64,000 bases of DNA, taken from contig NZ_CADFGE010000002.1 of NCBI RefSeq assembly GCF_902833645.1, positions 499,158-563,157 on the forward strand, read 5' to 3'. Positions 28,982 to 38,211 of this stretch are shown here, in pieces. Each line of letters starts with the position of its first letter. The stretch's first letter is position 1. This stretch comes from Paraburkholderia fungorum. Lineage in GTDB: Bacteria; Pseudomonadota; Gammaproteobacteria; Burkholderiales; Burkholderiaceae. The position numbers and the translations under genes are program-made. Below the pieces are notes generated by a model that saw only the letters and a program-made list of their open reading frames with translations, was not told where the DNA came from and ran no database searches.

Positions 28982-29710
28982 CTAGCGCGGCACGGTGTCG
29001 TATTCCAGCTTCGGATACCAGTCGCTGCCACGGCCGCCGGGCGTCATGTCGAGCACCGTCCAGATCGGCATCACGTCGGGGGCGCCGCGCGGATCCTGAC
29101 CGGGGTCCGCGGTCCACGGCCCCATCTCCGCGCCCCAGAAGTGCCGCACCGTGCCGCCTGAACGCGTGAACACGTTGAAGGCGGGAACATCGCCGCCTTC
29201 CGGATCTTCATCGGCGTAGTCGAGGTTAAAAGTATTGCCGTTCGACGAATACAGCCGCAGATGCCGCCAGCCGCGCTCTTTCTTGAATGCCACCAGCTTG
29301 TCGATCGGCGAGCGCCCGATCACGGCAAAAGCCACGCGTTGCAGGATATCGGGCATTTCGCCGTCGTAAGCACTCAGCAGCGAGGTGCACATCGGACAGG
29401 GCCGCACGCGCTGCGGGCCGTACATCCAGTTGTAGGTGACGAGCGTGTCGTGCGTGCCGAACATCTCCGCCAGCGTGACCATGCCCGCTTCGCCCTCGAA
29501 GCGATAATCCTGCGGCACGACCCCGCCGGGCGGCAGCGCGCGGCGCTGTGCGGCCACGCGTTCGATGTGGCGGCGCAACTCGATTTCCTCGGCCAGCAGA
29601 TCGTTGCGGGCACGGCGATATTCCGCGCTCTCGCCCGGAAACCGGCGCGGCGAATCGGCCAGCAGGCGGGCCGGTTTCAGCGTTGATGCGGATGGGTCTA
29701 CATTGCTCAT
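28982..29710 (-). CDS. DUF899 family thioredoxin-like protein
   Basis: 242 residues from the ATG at 29710, fixed by AGAGGAGGTG just upstream. DUF899 pattern: SAEYRRARNDLLAEEIELRRHIERVAAQRRALPPGG at the N-terminus, GTHDTLVTYNWMYGP, a CPMC motif near residue 130 and NVFTRSGGTVRHFWGAE. The family is thioredoxin-like; its function is not established. Divergent from a GcvA-like LysR gene across 335 bases that otherwise hold nothing recognisable. Confidence 0.88.
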   Translation of the reverse strand: MSNVDPSASTLKPARLLADSPRRFPGESAEYRRARNDLLAEEIELRRHIERVAAQRRALPPGGVVPQDYRFEGEAGMVTLAEMFGTHDTLVTYNWMYGPQRVRPCPMCTSLLSAYDGEMPDILQRVAFAVIGRSPIDKLVAFKKERGWRHLRLYSSNGNTFNLDYADEDPEGGDVPAFNVFTRSGGTVRHFWGAEMGPWTADPGQDPRGAPDVMPIWTVLDMTPGGRGSDWYPKLEYDTVPR

Positions 29711-30045
29711 CAGCCACCTCCTCTCACGTAAAAAAGGACAAAGGGCACGATTGCGGCGTACGGCAAGCGCGCATTTTTTTGCCCTCATAGAGCGACGACG
29801 AACGGCGTGCCGGCAAATCGACAATGTCGATGAAATTTTTCTGCGCGCCGTCCGCCGTGTCCGCGACCGCATCCGGGCGCCGCCGTTCGGCAAACGGACA
29901 AGACCGTGGCAAGCCGTAGCCGCCCCTCGGCTGACAATCGAAACCCTATTGCAAGGTATCCTTTCGCGAATCAACCCGCGCGCACCGACGCGCTCTTGCA
30001 CCGTCACCGTTACCATTACGGCGCCCGCCGCCTTGGGGATGCACC

Positions 30046-31029
30046 ATGCCGCTTCGTCTGCCACCTCTGCCCGCGCTTCGCTTCTTCGAGGCGGCCGGCA
30101 GGCATCAGAGTTTCAAGCTCGCCGCCGCCGAGTTGAACGTCACGCCTAGCGCGATCAGTCACGGCATCGTTGGCCTCGAGCAGTCGCTCGGTGTGGAACT
30201 GTTCGCGCGCGAGCCGCGTGGCATTTCGCTTACGGCAGCGGGCGCCGATTATCTGTCGTACGTATCCGAAGCGTTTTCGCTGATCGCAATCGGCACGCAG
30301 CGCCTGCCGAACCACCGCGCGAATCGCCCGATCGCGCTAAGTTGCGCGCCCACGCTAGCCTCGCGCTGGCTGCTGCCGCGGCTCGGCGCGTTTCGCTCGC
30401 GCTGGCCGGACGCGAACATCACCGTCGACACATCGCATCGTCAGGTCGGTTTTCCCGTCGACGGCTTCGATTTCGCCATTCGCCTGAGCCGTGCCCCGGT
30501 CGCGGGAACCGCCTGGACCCGTCTGTTCGGCGAACGCCTCGTGCCGGTGTGCAGTCCCGCCTATCTGGACAATCTGCGCAACGGGCACGGGCATCTCGAT
30601 CTGCGCCGCGCGACACTTATTCACGTGAACTCGGCCAGCGAGGACTGGCAGGCGTGGCTCGATGGTGTCGCCGTCGAGGGCGACCCCGTCGATGGCGCCC
30701 CCGTCGATGGCGCCCCCGTCGACCTCAGCGACGGGTTGCGCGTCGACACGATCCAGCTCGCGTTCGAAGCCGCGAGCATGGGTCTCGGCGTCGCACTCGG
30801 CAGACGTCCGCTGATGGACCGCGATCTGGCGAGCGGCGCACTGGTCGAGGCCTGTCCACAAACCATCGCCTCAGCCAACGCTTATTGGCTCGTGAGCGCG
30901 CAAGACGCGGATAGCGCGGCGCATCGCCCGGAATTGCTCGACTTCAAACAGTGGCTGCTCGGCGAGGCAGCGCAATTCGCCAATCCGTCCGGTAGCGAAG
31001 TCACTGAACCGCCTCACCCCTATCGCTGA
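30046..31029 (+). CDS. LysR-family regulator, GcvA-like, with internal repeat
   Basis: 327 residues. The N-terminus LPPLPALRFFEAAGRHQSFKLAAAELNVTPSAISHGI is of the GcvA/AmpR subgroup. In the effector domain, near residue 210, there is a repetitive GDPVDGAPVDGAPVD insertion encoded by a 15-bp tandem repeat (30671-30723), absent from typical relatives. It may control the divergent DUF899 gene or the MFS gene 132 bases downstream. Confidence 0.9.
   Translation: MPLRLPPLPALRFFEAAGRHQSFKLAAAELNVTPSAISHGIVGLEQSLGVELFAREPRGISLTAAGADYLSYVSEAFSLIAIGTQRLPNHRANRPIALSCAPTLASRWLLPRLGAFRSRWPDANITVDTSHRQVGFPVDGFDFAIRLSRAPVAGTAWTRLFGERLVPVCSPAYLDNLRNGHGHLDLRRATLIHVNSASEDWQAWLDGVAVEGDPVDGAPVDGAPVDLSDGLRVDTIQLAFEAASMGLGVALGRRPLMDRDLASGALVEACPQTIASANAYWLVSAQDADSAAHRPELLDFKQWLLGEAAQFANPSGSEVTEPPHPYR
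30671..30723. repeat. 15-bp in-frame tandem repeat within the LysR gene
   Basis: Three and a half units of CCGTCGATGGCGCCC (first unit diverged) encode a repeated VDGAP/VEGDP peptide. Two units are identical, suggesting recent expansion; the unit length preserves the frame. Confidence 0.85.
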
Positions 31030-31161
31030 AGCGCTAAGTCTCCGAATCTCTGACCGCGACGTCACCCCGAACAGGTGAGCCACACTCACCTGTCGTCAAA
31101 ATCATTTCCTTTGCCGCGTCTGACGCTCGCTGCGACCATGGTGTCGAAGGAGATCAGAACC

Positions 31162-32412
31162 ATGTCCACCGCCAATAGCAAACGCTTCGCCTTCCCGCTG
31201 AGCCACACGACGCTCGTGATCATCGCCGGCGCGCTGATTCTGAGCGCCGCAATGGGTATCCGGCAGACCTTCGGCCTCTTCATCGGGCCATTTTCGTTCG
31301 ATCGCGGCCTACCCGTCACGCTGATCGCTTTCGCCATCGCGCTGCACAATCTGGTGTGGGGTTTCGCGCAACCGTTCGCGGGCGCCGCCGCCGACCGCTA
31401 CGGCTCGGCGCCGGTAGTCGCGTTCGGTGCGACGACGTTCGCCGCCGGCCTGGGTATCGCGGCAGTCGCGCCGTCCGGCCCAATGCTGATCGTCGGCATG
31501 GGCCTGCTGGTCGGGATCGGTGTCAGTTGCACGACGTTCGGCGTGGTGTTGCCGGCGGTCGGCCGCGTCGCCTCGCCCGAAAAACGCAGCATGGCGATGG
31601 GTCTTGTCAGCGCGGGCGGCTCGGCAGGCCAGGTGTTGATGATTCCGCTCACGCAGAGCATCCGCCTCAGTGCCGGTATCGCCACCTCGCTGTTCGCGCT
31701 GGCTTTTCTGATGCTGCTCGTCGCACCGCTCGGCATGGCGCTCGATCGGCGCCAGCGTGTCGGCACGTTCGTTCAGGAGCCACCCGCCGCACCGCTTCGC
31801 AAGGTGCTCGGCCAGGCCATGCGGCATCGCGGCTACCTGCTTCTCACACTCGGCTTCTTCACCTGTGGATTTCAACTCGCGTTCATCGCCACCCATCTGC
31901 CTGAATATCTGACGCTCTGTCATATGCCGATCGGACTGGGCGCCACGGCGCTGGCACTGATCGGCCTGTTCAACATGGCGGGCAGTTGGGGATGCGGCTG
32001 GCTCGGCGGCCGCTTCCGGCAGCACCATGTGCTCGGCTGGCTCTACCTGATTCGAAGCGTGACGATCGGCGCGTTCTTCCTGCTGCCGAAAACCTCCGCG
32101 TCGGTCGTCATCTTTGCGGCCGTGATGGGGCTCACCTGGCTCGGAACCGTGCCGCTTACGAGCGGGCTCGTGGCAAAAGTTTTCGGCACGCGGCACCTCG
32201 GCAGCCTCTTTGGGGTCTGCTTTCTGAGCCACCAGATCGGCTCGTTTCTCGGCGCGTGGCTAGGTGGCCTGGTGTTCGATCTGACCGGCTCCTATTCGCT
32301 GCTGTGGGAAGCCACGATGGTCGCCGGACTCATCGCCGCGATGCTGCATTTCCCGATCGACGACAGGACGGTCGGTACGCCGGCCATCAGGGCCGAGCCG
32401 GCGGGCGTATAG
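31162..32412 (+). CDS. MFS transporter
   Basis: 416 residues, about 12 membrane helices. Starts at ATG 31162, supported by AAGGAGA at 31147-31153. The first helices contain SAAMGIRQTFGLFIGPFS and AGAAADRYGSAPVVAFG between helices 2 and 3. It resembles monocarboxylate/oxalate-formate type exchangers, a group that is common and poorly assigned. It follows the GcvA-like gene on the same strand. Confidence 0.88.
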   Translation: MSTANSKRFAFPLSHTTLVIIAGALILSAAMGIRQTFGLFIGPFSFDRGLPVTLIAFAIALHNLVWGFAQPFAGAAADRYGSAPVVAFGATTFAAGLGIAAVAPSGPMLIVGMGLLVGIGVSCTTFGVVLPAVGRVASPEKRSMAMGLVSAGGSAGQVLMIPLTQSIRLSAGIATSLFALAFLMLLVAPLGMALDRRQRVGTFVQEPPAAPLRKVLGQAMRHRGYLLLTLGFFTCGFQLAFIATHLPEYLTLCHMPIGLGATALALIGLFNMAGSWGCGWLGGRFRQHHVLGWLYLIRSVTIGAFFLLPKTSASVVIFAAVMGLTWLGTVPLTSGLVAKVFGTRHLGSLFGVCFLSHQIGSFLGAWLGGLVFDLTGSYSLLWEATMVAGLIAAMLHFPIDDRTVGTPAIRAEPAGV

Positions 32413-32500
32413 GCGAGCGCGTGGACGTAGGGGCAAGCGTGCGTGAACACGCAGCCGCACGCCGCCTGTCAGCCGCGGACCCGCGGCAAGCGCTCCGAGG

Positions 32501-33106
32501 CTATTTGCGGGGCGCATCCGCCGCTGCTTTCGGCACGCGCCCCATCAGATAGAACTCGTCGTTCGGGCGCATGGAAATGACGTTGGCCATCCGGTTCGAC
32601 AAACCGAAGAATGCCGTGATGGCCGCGATATCCCACACGTCTTCATCGGAAAAACCATGCTCCCGCAAGATCTGAAAATCGGCATCGCCGACCGCGCCGG
32701 AGTCACGGCAAACCTTCAGGGCAAAGTCGAGCATCGCCGCCTGGCGCGCCGTGATATCCGCCTTGCGATGATTGACGGCCACCTGATCCGCCAGTAGCGG
32801 CGCCTTTTCGTAAATGCGCAGAATCGCGCCGTGCGCGACCACGCAGTACAGGCACTGATTCACGGCGCTCGTGGCGACCACGATCATCTCGCGCTCACCT
32901 TTGCTTAAGCCGCCCTCTTTCAGCATCAACGCGTCGTGGTACGCAAAAAACGCGCGGAATTCGTCTGGCCGGTGCGCCAACGTCAAAAACACGTTTGGAA
33001 CAAAACCCGCTTTCTCCTGCACTTCAAGGATGCGCGCCCGGATATCGTCCGGCCATTCGCCCGGTTCGGGCACGGGGTAGCGGCTGATCGGCTGAAGCGT
33101 TGCCAT
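32501..33106 (-). CDS. AhpD-like peroxidase-related protein (carboxymuconolactone decarboxylase family)
   Basis: 201 residues from ATG 33106 (GGAGA upstream). The CMD/AhpD core is EGGLSKGEREMIVVATSAVNQCLYCVVAHGA, with the CxxC pair and following His of the peroxidase-related subgroup. A second helical pair ALDFALKVC and DEDVWDIAAITAFFGLSNRMAN completes the fold. A role in peroxide or organic hydroperoxide detoxification is inferred from family. Divergent from a LysR gene. Confidence 0.88.
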   Translation of the reverse strand: MATLQPISRYPVPEPGEWPDDIRARILEVQEKAGFVPNVFLTLAHRPDEFRAFFAYHDALMLKEGGLSKGEREMIVVATSAVNQCLYCVVAHGAILRIYEKAPLLADQVAVNHRKADITARQAAMLDFALKVCRDSGAVGDADFQILREHGFSDEDVWDIAAITAFFGLSNRMANVISMRPNDEFYLMGRVPKAAADAPRK

Positions 33107-33257
33107 GCGGTGTCTCCGTTGTCTCTGTCTATGCGGCGATTGTAGCAACCGGGCCGCGAAACACAGTTGCGCGACGCGCATTCCCATAACCCGCCTTCCA
33201 GACGTCCATGTATTCCTGTATTTTCGCTGGATTAATTCTCGAAGACCGAGAGGATCC

Positions 33258-34211
33258 ATGGATCGTCTGGAGGCAATTTCAATTCTGGTGGCCGCGGTGG
33301 AGACCGGCAGTTTTTCGGCCGCGAGCCGCAAACTGGGGACGCCGCTGCCCACCGTCAGCCGCAAGGTGGCGGAACTGGAGGCGCATCTGAACGTGCGGCT
33401 GCTGGTGCGTTCCACCCGCAAGCTGACCTTGACCGACGCGGGCGAGGCCTACCTCGCCGCCTGCAAGCAGATCCTCGAACAGGTGAGCGAAGCTGAAAGC
33501 GCGGCCGCGGGCGAGTACAGCACGCCGCGTGGCGAGCTCGTCGTCACGGCGCCGATGGTGTTCGGACGCCTGCACCTGCTGCCCATCATCAACGACTTCC
33601 TCGCGACCTTCCCGCAGATCGCCGTGCGTCTGGTTCTGGCTGACCGCACGCTGCATCTGCTCGACGAACATATCGACGTTGCCCTGCGCATCGGCAAACT
33701 GCCGGACAGCAGCATGGTCGCGACCCAGGTCGGCACGGTCTGCCGGGTGGTGTGCGCGAGCCCACGTTACCTCGCGCAAGCCGGCGTACCGGAAAGCCCC
33801 GCCGATCTCGCCCGCTTTGCCTGCATCAATGTCGACTCGCTGCCGTCCGGGCCGATCTGGACCTTCGCGCCGCGCGGCGCGAAACAGCAGGCCGTGCCGG
33901 TCCATCCACGGCTGTCCGTCAATAATGCTGAGGCCGCCATCGATGCGGCTGTCGCCGGTGTGGGCCTCACCCACGTGCTTTCATACCAGGCCGCGCGGGC
34001 CGTCGAAGAAGGCAAGCTGCAACTGGTGCTGCGGGAATTTGAACCCGAACCGATACCGGTGAGCCTGATGCACGCGGGACAAGGGCCATTGCCGCTGAAA
34101 ACCCGAAGTTTTATCGATTTCGCAACGCCGCGTTTGCGCGCCGCGCTAAGGAGCGACAGGGACCGGTTGCTCGGCGGCGGGGCGGCACATGTGGCCGCCC
34201 CGCCCCCTTGA
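33258..34211 (+). CDS. LysR-family regulator (CrgA/DmlR-like subgroup)
   Basis: 317 residues from MDRLEAISILVAAVETGSFSAASRKLGTPLPTVSRKVAELE, the usual opening of this subgroup; GAGAGG lies 5 bases before ATG 33258. The effector domain starts near GELVVTAPMVFGRLHLLP. Divergent from the AhpD-like gene across 151 bp, so it probably regulates that gene and itself. Confidence 0.92.
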   Translation: MDRLEAISILVAAVETGSFSAASRKLGTPLPTVSRKVAELEAHLNVRLLVRSTRKLTLTDAGEAYLAACKQILEQVSEAESAAAGEYSTPRGELVVTAPMVFGRLHLLPIINDFLATFPQIAVRLVLADRTLHLLDEHIDVALRIGKLPDSSMVATQVGTVCRVVCASPRYLAQAGVPESPADLARFACINVDSLPSGPIWTFAPRGAKQQAVPVHPRLSVNNAEAAIDAAVAGVGLTHVLSYQAARAVEEGKLQLVLREFEPEPIPVSLMHAGQGPLPLKTRSFIDFATPRLRAALRSDRDRLLGGGAAHVAAPPP

Positions 34212-34465
34212 ATTTCCGCGGGTGTTCAGCCCGCTTCGCAGCGTCTTTTCACAAACCTGTGCTTAAATCCACAAGGTGCGCGGCTGCATGCGCGGCGGCC
34301 GGTTGAACGTGCTGCCTCATCCCGTTTCCCGCCGTCCGGCAGGAAGTAGCAATGCGTGACGTATTCGCAGCGCACGCCGACTGAGCAGGAACCGAGCGGA
34401 AACCTGAGCAGGGACTCGGCGCCGACTGTTTCAAATCCTTCCAGGGTATCAAGAGGAGCGTGGTT

Positions 34466-35485
34466 GTGTGGCATTTTCCGGTTGCGATTCCACCCTCGCT
34501 GGGCGTATGGGCCGTCTTCATGAGCGTGCTCGTCACGCAACTGGGCCTGCCGATTCCAGCGGCGCCGATGCTGATCCTCGGCGGAACCATGGCCGCAATG
34601 GGACAGACCACTTACGCCAGCGTCGTGGGCGCCGCTGTCGGCGCAACCCTGATCGCGGACACGCTATGGTTCTTCACCGGGCGGACGTACGGCCGGCGCC
34701 TGCTGAATCAACTGGTGCGCTTCTCGCTCTCGCTCGACACCACCGTGCGTGTCGCCCGCAACACTTATGAACGGTACGGCGCGCCGATTCTCACCGTCGC
34801 GAAGTTCCTGCCCGGCCTCGGCCTGGTCTCGGCGCCGCTGCTCGGCACCACACCCATCAATGTCGGTGTATTTCTGCTGTGGGATTTTATCGGCGCGGCG
34901 TTGTGGGCCAGCGTGTGGGTGATCGGCGGCGCGGCACTGCACGATCAGATCGTGCAACTCGTGCTGCTCGTGCGCCACAACGGCGGCACGATTTTCGACG
35001 CATTCGCGGCGATCTTCGTTGCCGCACTCCTCTATCGCTGCGTACGCCGCTGGCAATTTCGACGCTGGCTCGCGCACGTGCGCATCTCGCCTGATCAACT
35101 CGACGAGTTGATGAAATCCAATGAGCCACCACTGATCCTCGACGCGCGGCCACGCAGCATACGCGCGAAAGAATCGCACCGGATCGCGGGTGCGCAGTTG
35201 CTCGACCTCGACTCGCCGGAGCCGCTGGATCCCGAGTTACTGAAGCGGCCGATTGTCGTTTATTGCGTCTGCCCTAACGAAGCAACGGCCAAGCGGATCG
35301 TCAATCAGCTGCACCGGAAGAACATCCACCACGTCCGCGCGCTCAAGGGCGGTCTCGACGCATGGGAAAAGCGCGGCTATCCGGTCGAGCCACTGCCGCC
35401 CGACTTCGAGACGGCGATGGCTCATATGGCGGAAGACACGGGTGAAGAAGGCGAGTACACCGTGAGGGCGAGATTGGCGAAGTGA
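34466..35485 (+). CDS. DedA-family membrane protein fused to a rhodanese domain
   Basis: 339 residues starting at GTG 34466, 7 bases after GAGGAG; GTG 34460 is too close to that site. The N-terminal 200 residues are a DedA/SNARE-associated membrane domain (LGLPIPAAPMLILGG, FTGRTYGR, KFLPGLGLVSAPLLG). After an arginine-rich linker comes a rhodanese domain, with ILDARP and the catalytic cysteine in VVYCVCPNEATAKR, then GGLDAWEKRGYPVE. The fusion places a sulfur- or thiol-handling domain at the inner membrane. Its neighbour is the putative sulfur locus, but on the opposite strand. Confidence 0.9.
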   Translation: MWHFPVAIPPSLGVWAVFMSVLVTQLGLPIPAAPMLILGGTMAAMGQTTYASVVGAAVGATLIADTLWFFTGRTYGRRLLNQLVRFSLSLDTTVRVARNTYERYGAPILTVAKFLPGLGLVSAPLLGTTPINVGVFLLWDFIGAALWASVWVIGGAALHDQIVQLVLLVRHNGGTIFDAFAAIFVAALLYRCVRRWQFRRWLAHVRISPDQLDELMKSNEPPLILDARPRSIRAKESHRIAGAQLLDLDSPEPLDPELLKRPIVVYCVCPNEATAKRIVNQLHRKNIHHVRALKGGLDAWEKRGYPVEPLPPDFETAMAHMAEDTGEEGEYTVRARLAK

Positions 35486-35501
35486 CACCCGCACGACTGC
35501 G

Positions 35502-35546
35502 CGCCACGAAAGTTGTGGCGTGACAGTCCGCCGTTCAGCCGGACTG
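35502..35546. terminator. Two hairpins between convergent genes
   Basis: CGCCAC/GTGGCG (35502-35520) and CAGTCCG/CGGACTG (35524-35546) form two adjacent stems between the 3' ends of the DedA-rhodanese gene and the TonB receptor gene. There is no T-run, so termination in both directions is only likely. Confidence 0.4.
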
Positions 35547-35571
35547 CTACGCCACGCCGTACGGTTCCCGG

Positions 35572-37884
35572 TCAGATCCTGGCGGTAAACGTCAAGCCAA
35601 AGACACGCGGGTCGCCATACAGCACCGGATACGCGCCATAAGACGGCAACAACTCCAGTTTTTTATAGACCTTGTTAGTCAGGTTCGTCACGTAGCCGGT
35701 CAGGATATATTTCTGATTCGACGACACATAGGACACGTGCGCATTCATCACGGTATAGCCCGACTGCCACAACTGCGGAATAGTCTGACGCGTCGCGCTG
35801 AAGTACTCGGTGCTGCGATAGTTGATATCGCCCCCTACTGCAATCGAGCCGACCGGCAACGGCACACGGTACTCGCCGCCGACGTCGATCGTCGTGTGCG
35901 GCGAACGTGCGAACGAATTGCCCACTGCGGTTGGCACATTGGCAAACTCGGTGAAGCGCGTATTCAGCAGCCCGAGGTTAGCGAACAGGTAGAGGCTGTT
36001 AGTCGGCTGCGCCTTCAATTCCAGCTCAAACCCATCGGCGCGCCCCTGCCCGGCGTTCGACAAGGTAGACACCGGCGCGCCGCCCAATGGATTCGGCGCC
36101 AGTGCAAACACCTGAATGTCGCGATAGTCGTAGTGGAAGACGCTGGCGTTCACGGTCAGGCGCTTGTCGAACCATTCGCTTTTGATGCCCGCCTCATAGT
36201 CGGTCAGGTACTCGGGCGTGACTGTCGAAACCGTGCTTTGCGTATAGGCGCTGCCGTTGTAGCCACCTGAGCGGAAGCCGCGCGCATAACGGATATAGGC
36301 CCGCACGTTGTTGCTGATCGCGTATTCGGGCGTCAAATCCCAGGTCGGCGCGCGCCACGTGTTGGTCTGGTTCTGCCGCGCGCTGACGGCAAGTGGCGAC
36401 GTGATCGACGACGGGTCCCACCAGTTGTTCACATCGCTGAACGAAACGGGGCCGCTATTCTGCAAGCCGGTCAGATTGATCGTTTTGCGTTCGATCGTAT
36501 AGCGCAGGCCGCCAGTCAGGTTGAAGCGATCGGTGAAACGATACTTCACGCTGCCGAACACGGCGGCGCTTTGCGTATGCTGGGTCAGTTCAGTCAGGTG
36601 GTAATACGTTGCAGACGGACCACCTGGCGCATCCGGCAAGCCGCCGCCCGCCCCCTCCTCGCTCAGTTCCTCGGTGAAGAAATGCGCGCCGGCGATCCAG
36701 CTCAGGCGATCGTTCTGCGGCGACTCGAGACGGAACTCCTGTGAGAACTGATGCGATGCGAGCGTATCGTGCGAACGCGCGGCGTCGTAAGGTGAATAGT
36801 CTTCATCGTCCTGATACCAGCGGTTCAGGCCTTCCAGCGCGGTAATCGAGGTGAGCGTCAACGCGCTGTTGATATGCCAATGCGCGGTCAGCGAGCCGCC
36901 ATACGAGGCAATATGATCGCTCGACGGCGCATTGAGTGAAACCGTTTGCGGGTCGCTCGACCCGACGAAACCGAACTGGTTGGCACCGTTCGCGCCGGCC
37001 CCTTGTGCGTGCCATGGGTCGCCGCCGCCCGTGTAATTGCGGCCATGGATATTCAGCAGGAAGTCGGAATTCGAAGTCGGTACCGCCAGTAACTGGAAGC
37101 GCACCGCGTTATCGTGGAAGCCGCCGAACCGGCCGCCCGACACGGTGTTGGTGTAGAAGCTATCGCCGTTCTCGTGATAGACCGAAAGGCGTGCCGCCAG
37201 CACGTCGTTGCTGCCGATCGGACCGCCGATCGCGGCTTCGGCGAGGCGGCTGTTGTACTGACCGATACCGACCTTGCCGTAGCCATCCACGTCGAAGGTC
37301 GGCTTCTTCGACGTCAGACTGACTGCGCCGCCAATCGTGTTCTTGCCCCACAGGGTGCCTTGCGGACCGCGCAACACCTCGATATGGTCGAGGTCGAAGA
37401 GCGGAAAGCCTTGGCCAAACACGCTGTTGATATAAACGTCGTCGAAATAGACACCGATCGGGCTCAACGACAGATCCGACGGATCGTTGCTGCCGACGCC
37501 GCGCAGGAACCAACGCGGCCTTTCACGCCCTTCGGTGGACTGCGCCGTGAAGTTCGGCACGTACCTGGTGATGTCGTTAACCACCCGTAGTTCATTATTC
37601 TTGATGCTGTCGCCGCTCAATGCGGTCACCGCAACCGGCACCTCCTGAAGGCTTTCCTTGCGTCGGCGCGCGGTCACCGTGACAGTTCCCAGATTGGTAT
37701 CGGCCACGGCCTTGTTCGCGTTCTTCGCTTTCGGCTTCCCCTGTACCGCTGGTCCGGCTGCGTCAGCAGAAGCGCCGCCTGCCGCACCGGTTGACGCGTT
37801 ATCAACGGCCCATGCAGGCGATATCAGCACGCCACCGGCAAGCACTCCCCCGAGCGCGACGACGAGTGTTTTTCTCTTGAACAT
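35572..37884 (-). CDS. TonB-dependent outer-membrane receptor
   Basis: 770 residues. Signal peptide (cleavage after ISPAWA), a low-complexity linker, a TonB box-like TVTVTARRRKESLQEVPVAV, the plug domain (IEVLRGPQGTLWGKNTIGGAV) and a 22-strand-type barrel ending in the aromatic-rich FGLTFTARI. It resembles siderophore/vitamin receptors of the broad CirA/FepA type, but it lies beside its own TonB-ExbBD, a flavin monooxygenase and DszB-like proteins, so the ligand may be an organosulfur compound, as for the aromatic sulfate-ester receptor SftP. A sigma-54 promoter sits about 100 bp upstream. Confidence 0.93.
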   Translation of the reverse strand: MFKRKTLVVALGGVLAGGVLISPAWAVDNASTGAAGGASADAAGPAVQGKPKAKNANKAVADTNLGTVTVTARRRKESLQEVPVAVTALSGDSIKNNELRVVNDITRYVPNFTAQSTEGRERPRWFLRGVGSNDPSDLSLSPIGVYFDDVYINSVFGQGFPLFDLDHIEVLRGPQGTLWGKNTIGGAVSLTSKKPTFDVDGYGKVGIGQYNSRLAEAAIGGPIGSNDVLAARLSVYHENGDSFYTNTVSGGRFGGFHDNAVRFQLLAVPTSNSDFLLNIHGRNYTGGGDPWHAQGAGANGANQFGFVGSSDPQTVSLNAPSSDHIASYGGSLTAHWHINSALTLTSITALEGLNRWYQDDEDYSPYDAARSHDTLASHQFSQEFRLESPQNDRLSWIAGAHFFTEELSEEGAGGGLPDAPGGPSATYYHLTELTQHTQSAAVFGSVKYRFTDRFNLTGGLRYTIERKTINLTGLQNSGPVSFSDVNNWWDPSSITSPLAVSARQNQTNTWRAPTWDLTPEYAISNNVRAYIRYARGFRSGGYNGSAYTQSTVSTVTPEYLTDYEAGIKSEWFDKRLTVNASVFHYDYRDIQVFALAPNPLGGAPVSTLSNAGQGRADGFELELKAQPTNSLYLFANLGLLNTRFTEFANVPTAVGNSFARSPHTTIDVGGEYRVPLPVGSIAVGGDINYRSTEYFSATRQTIPQLWQSGYTVMNAHVSYVSSNQKYILTGYVTNLTNKVYKKLELLPSYGAYPVLYGDPRVFGLTFTARI

Positions 37885-37980
37885 TGACTTCGCTATCCTT
37901 ATTCAATCGTTGTTTGATTTCGCCCGCAACGGGGCTCCCATCTTCGTGCGCGAGCGATGCACCACGCATGGCGTTCTCTA

Positions 37981-37997
37981 ATGCAAGTCGGATGCCA
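37981..37997 (-). promoter_or_regulatory. Sigma-54 promoter for the TonB receptor gene
   Basis: On the minus strand TGGCATC-CGAC-TTGCAT matches the -24/-12 consensus TGGCACG-N4-TTGCA, with exactly 10 bases between the invariant GG and GC. It lies 97 bases upstream of the receptor start codon. Confidence 0.75.
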
Positions 37998-38076
37998 GGC
38001 GAAGAGGTCCGTCACGCAAGGCTTGTGTGAATGAAGCGAGGGGGTATTGCTGCTGGTGCACCCGTGAGATGGTGTT

Positions 38077-38100
38077 GAGGTGTTGCATACGCAGCACCTC
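38077..38100. promoter_or_regulatory. Inverted-repeat activator site upstream of the receptor promoter
   Basis: GAGGTG-T-TGC-ATAC-GCA-G-CACCTC is an inverted repeat. Its core GTGTTGC-N4-GCAGCAC (38080-38097) matches the motif found twice at 43992-44039. It lies about 80 bases upstream of the sigma-54 promoter, a normal enhancer distance for a sigma-54 activator. Confidence 0.65.
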
Positions 38101-38136
38101 GACGCGAACGGCTACGGATTAGCGATGGGAAAAGAT

Positions 38137-38168
38137 GATTCTGAATCAGTCCATCAGGATTCCGAATC
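38137..38168. promoter_or_regulatory. Paired 11-bp palindromes, possible second regulator site
   Basis: GATTCTGAATC (38137-38147) and GATTCCGAATC (38158-38168) are two GATTC-N-GAATC palindromes with centres 21 bp apart, two helical turns, so both face the same side of the DNA. They lie between the preceding DszB-like gene and the receptor promoter. The binding protein is unknown. Confidence 0.5.
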
Positions 38169-38211
38169 TGTTCTGGCGCAAGAGCGACAGCACACTTCGC
38201 AACTCATGCTG

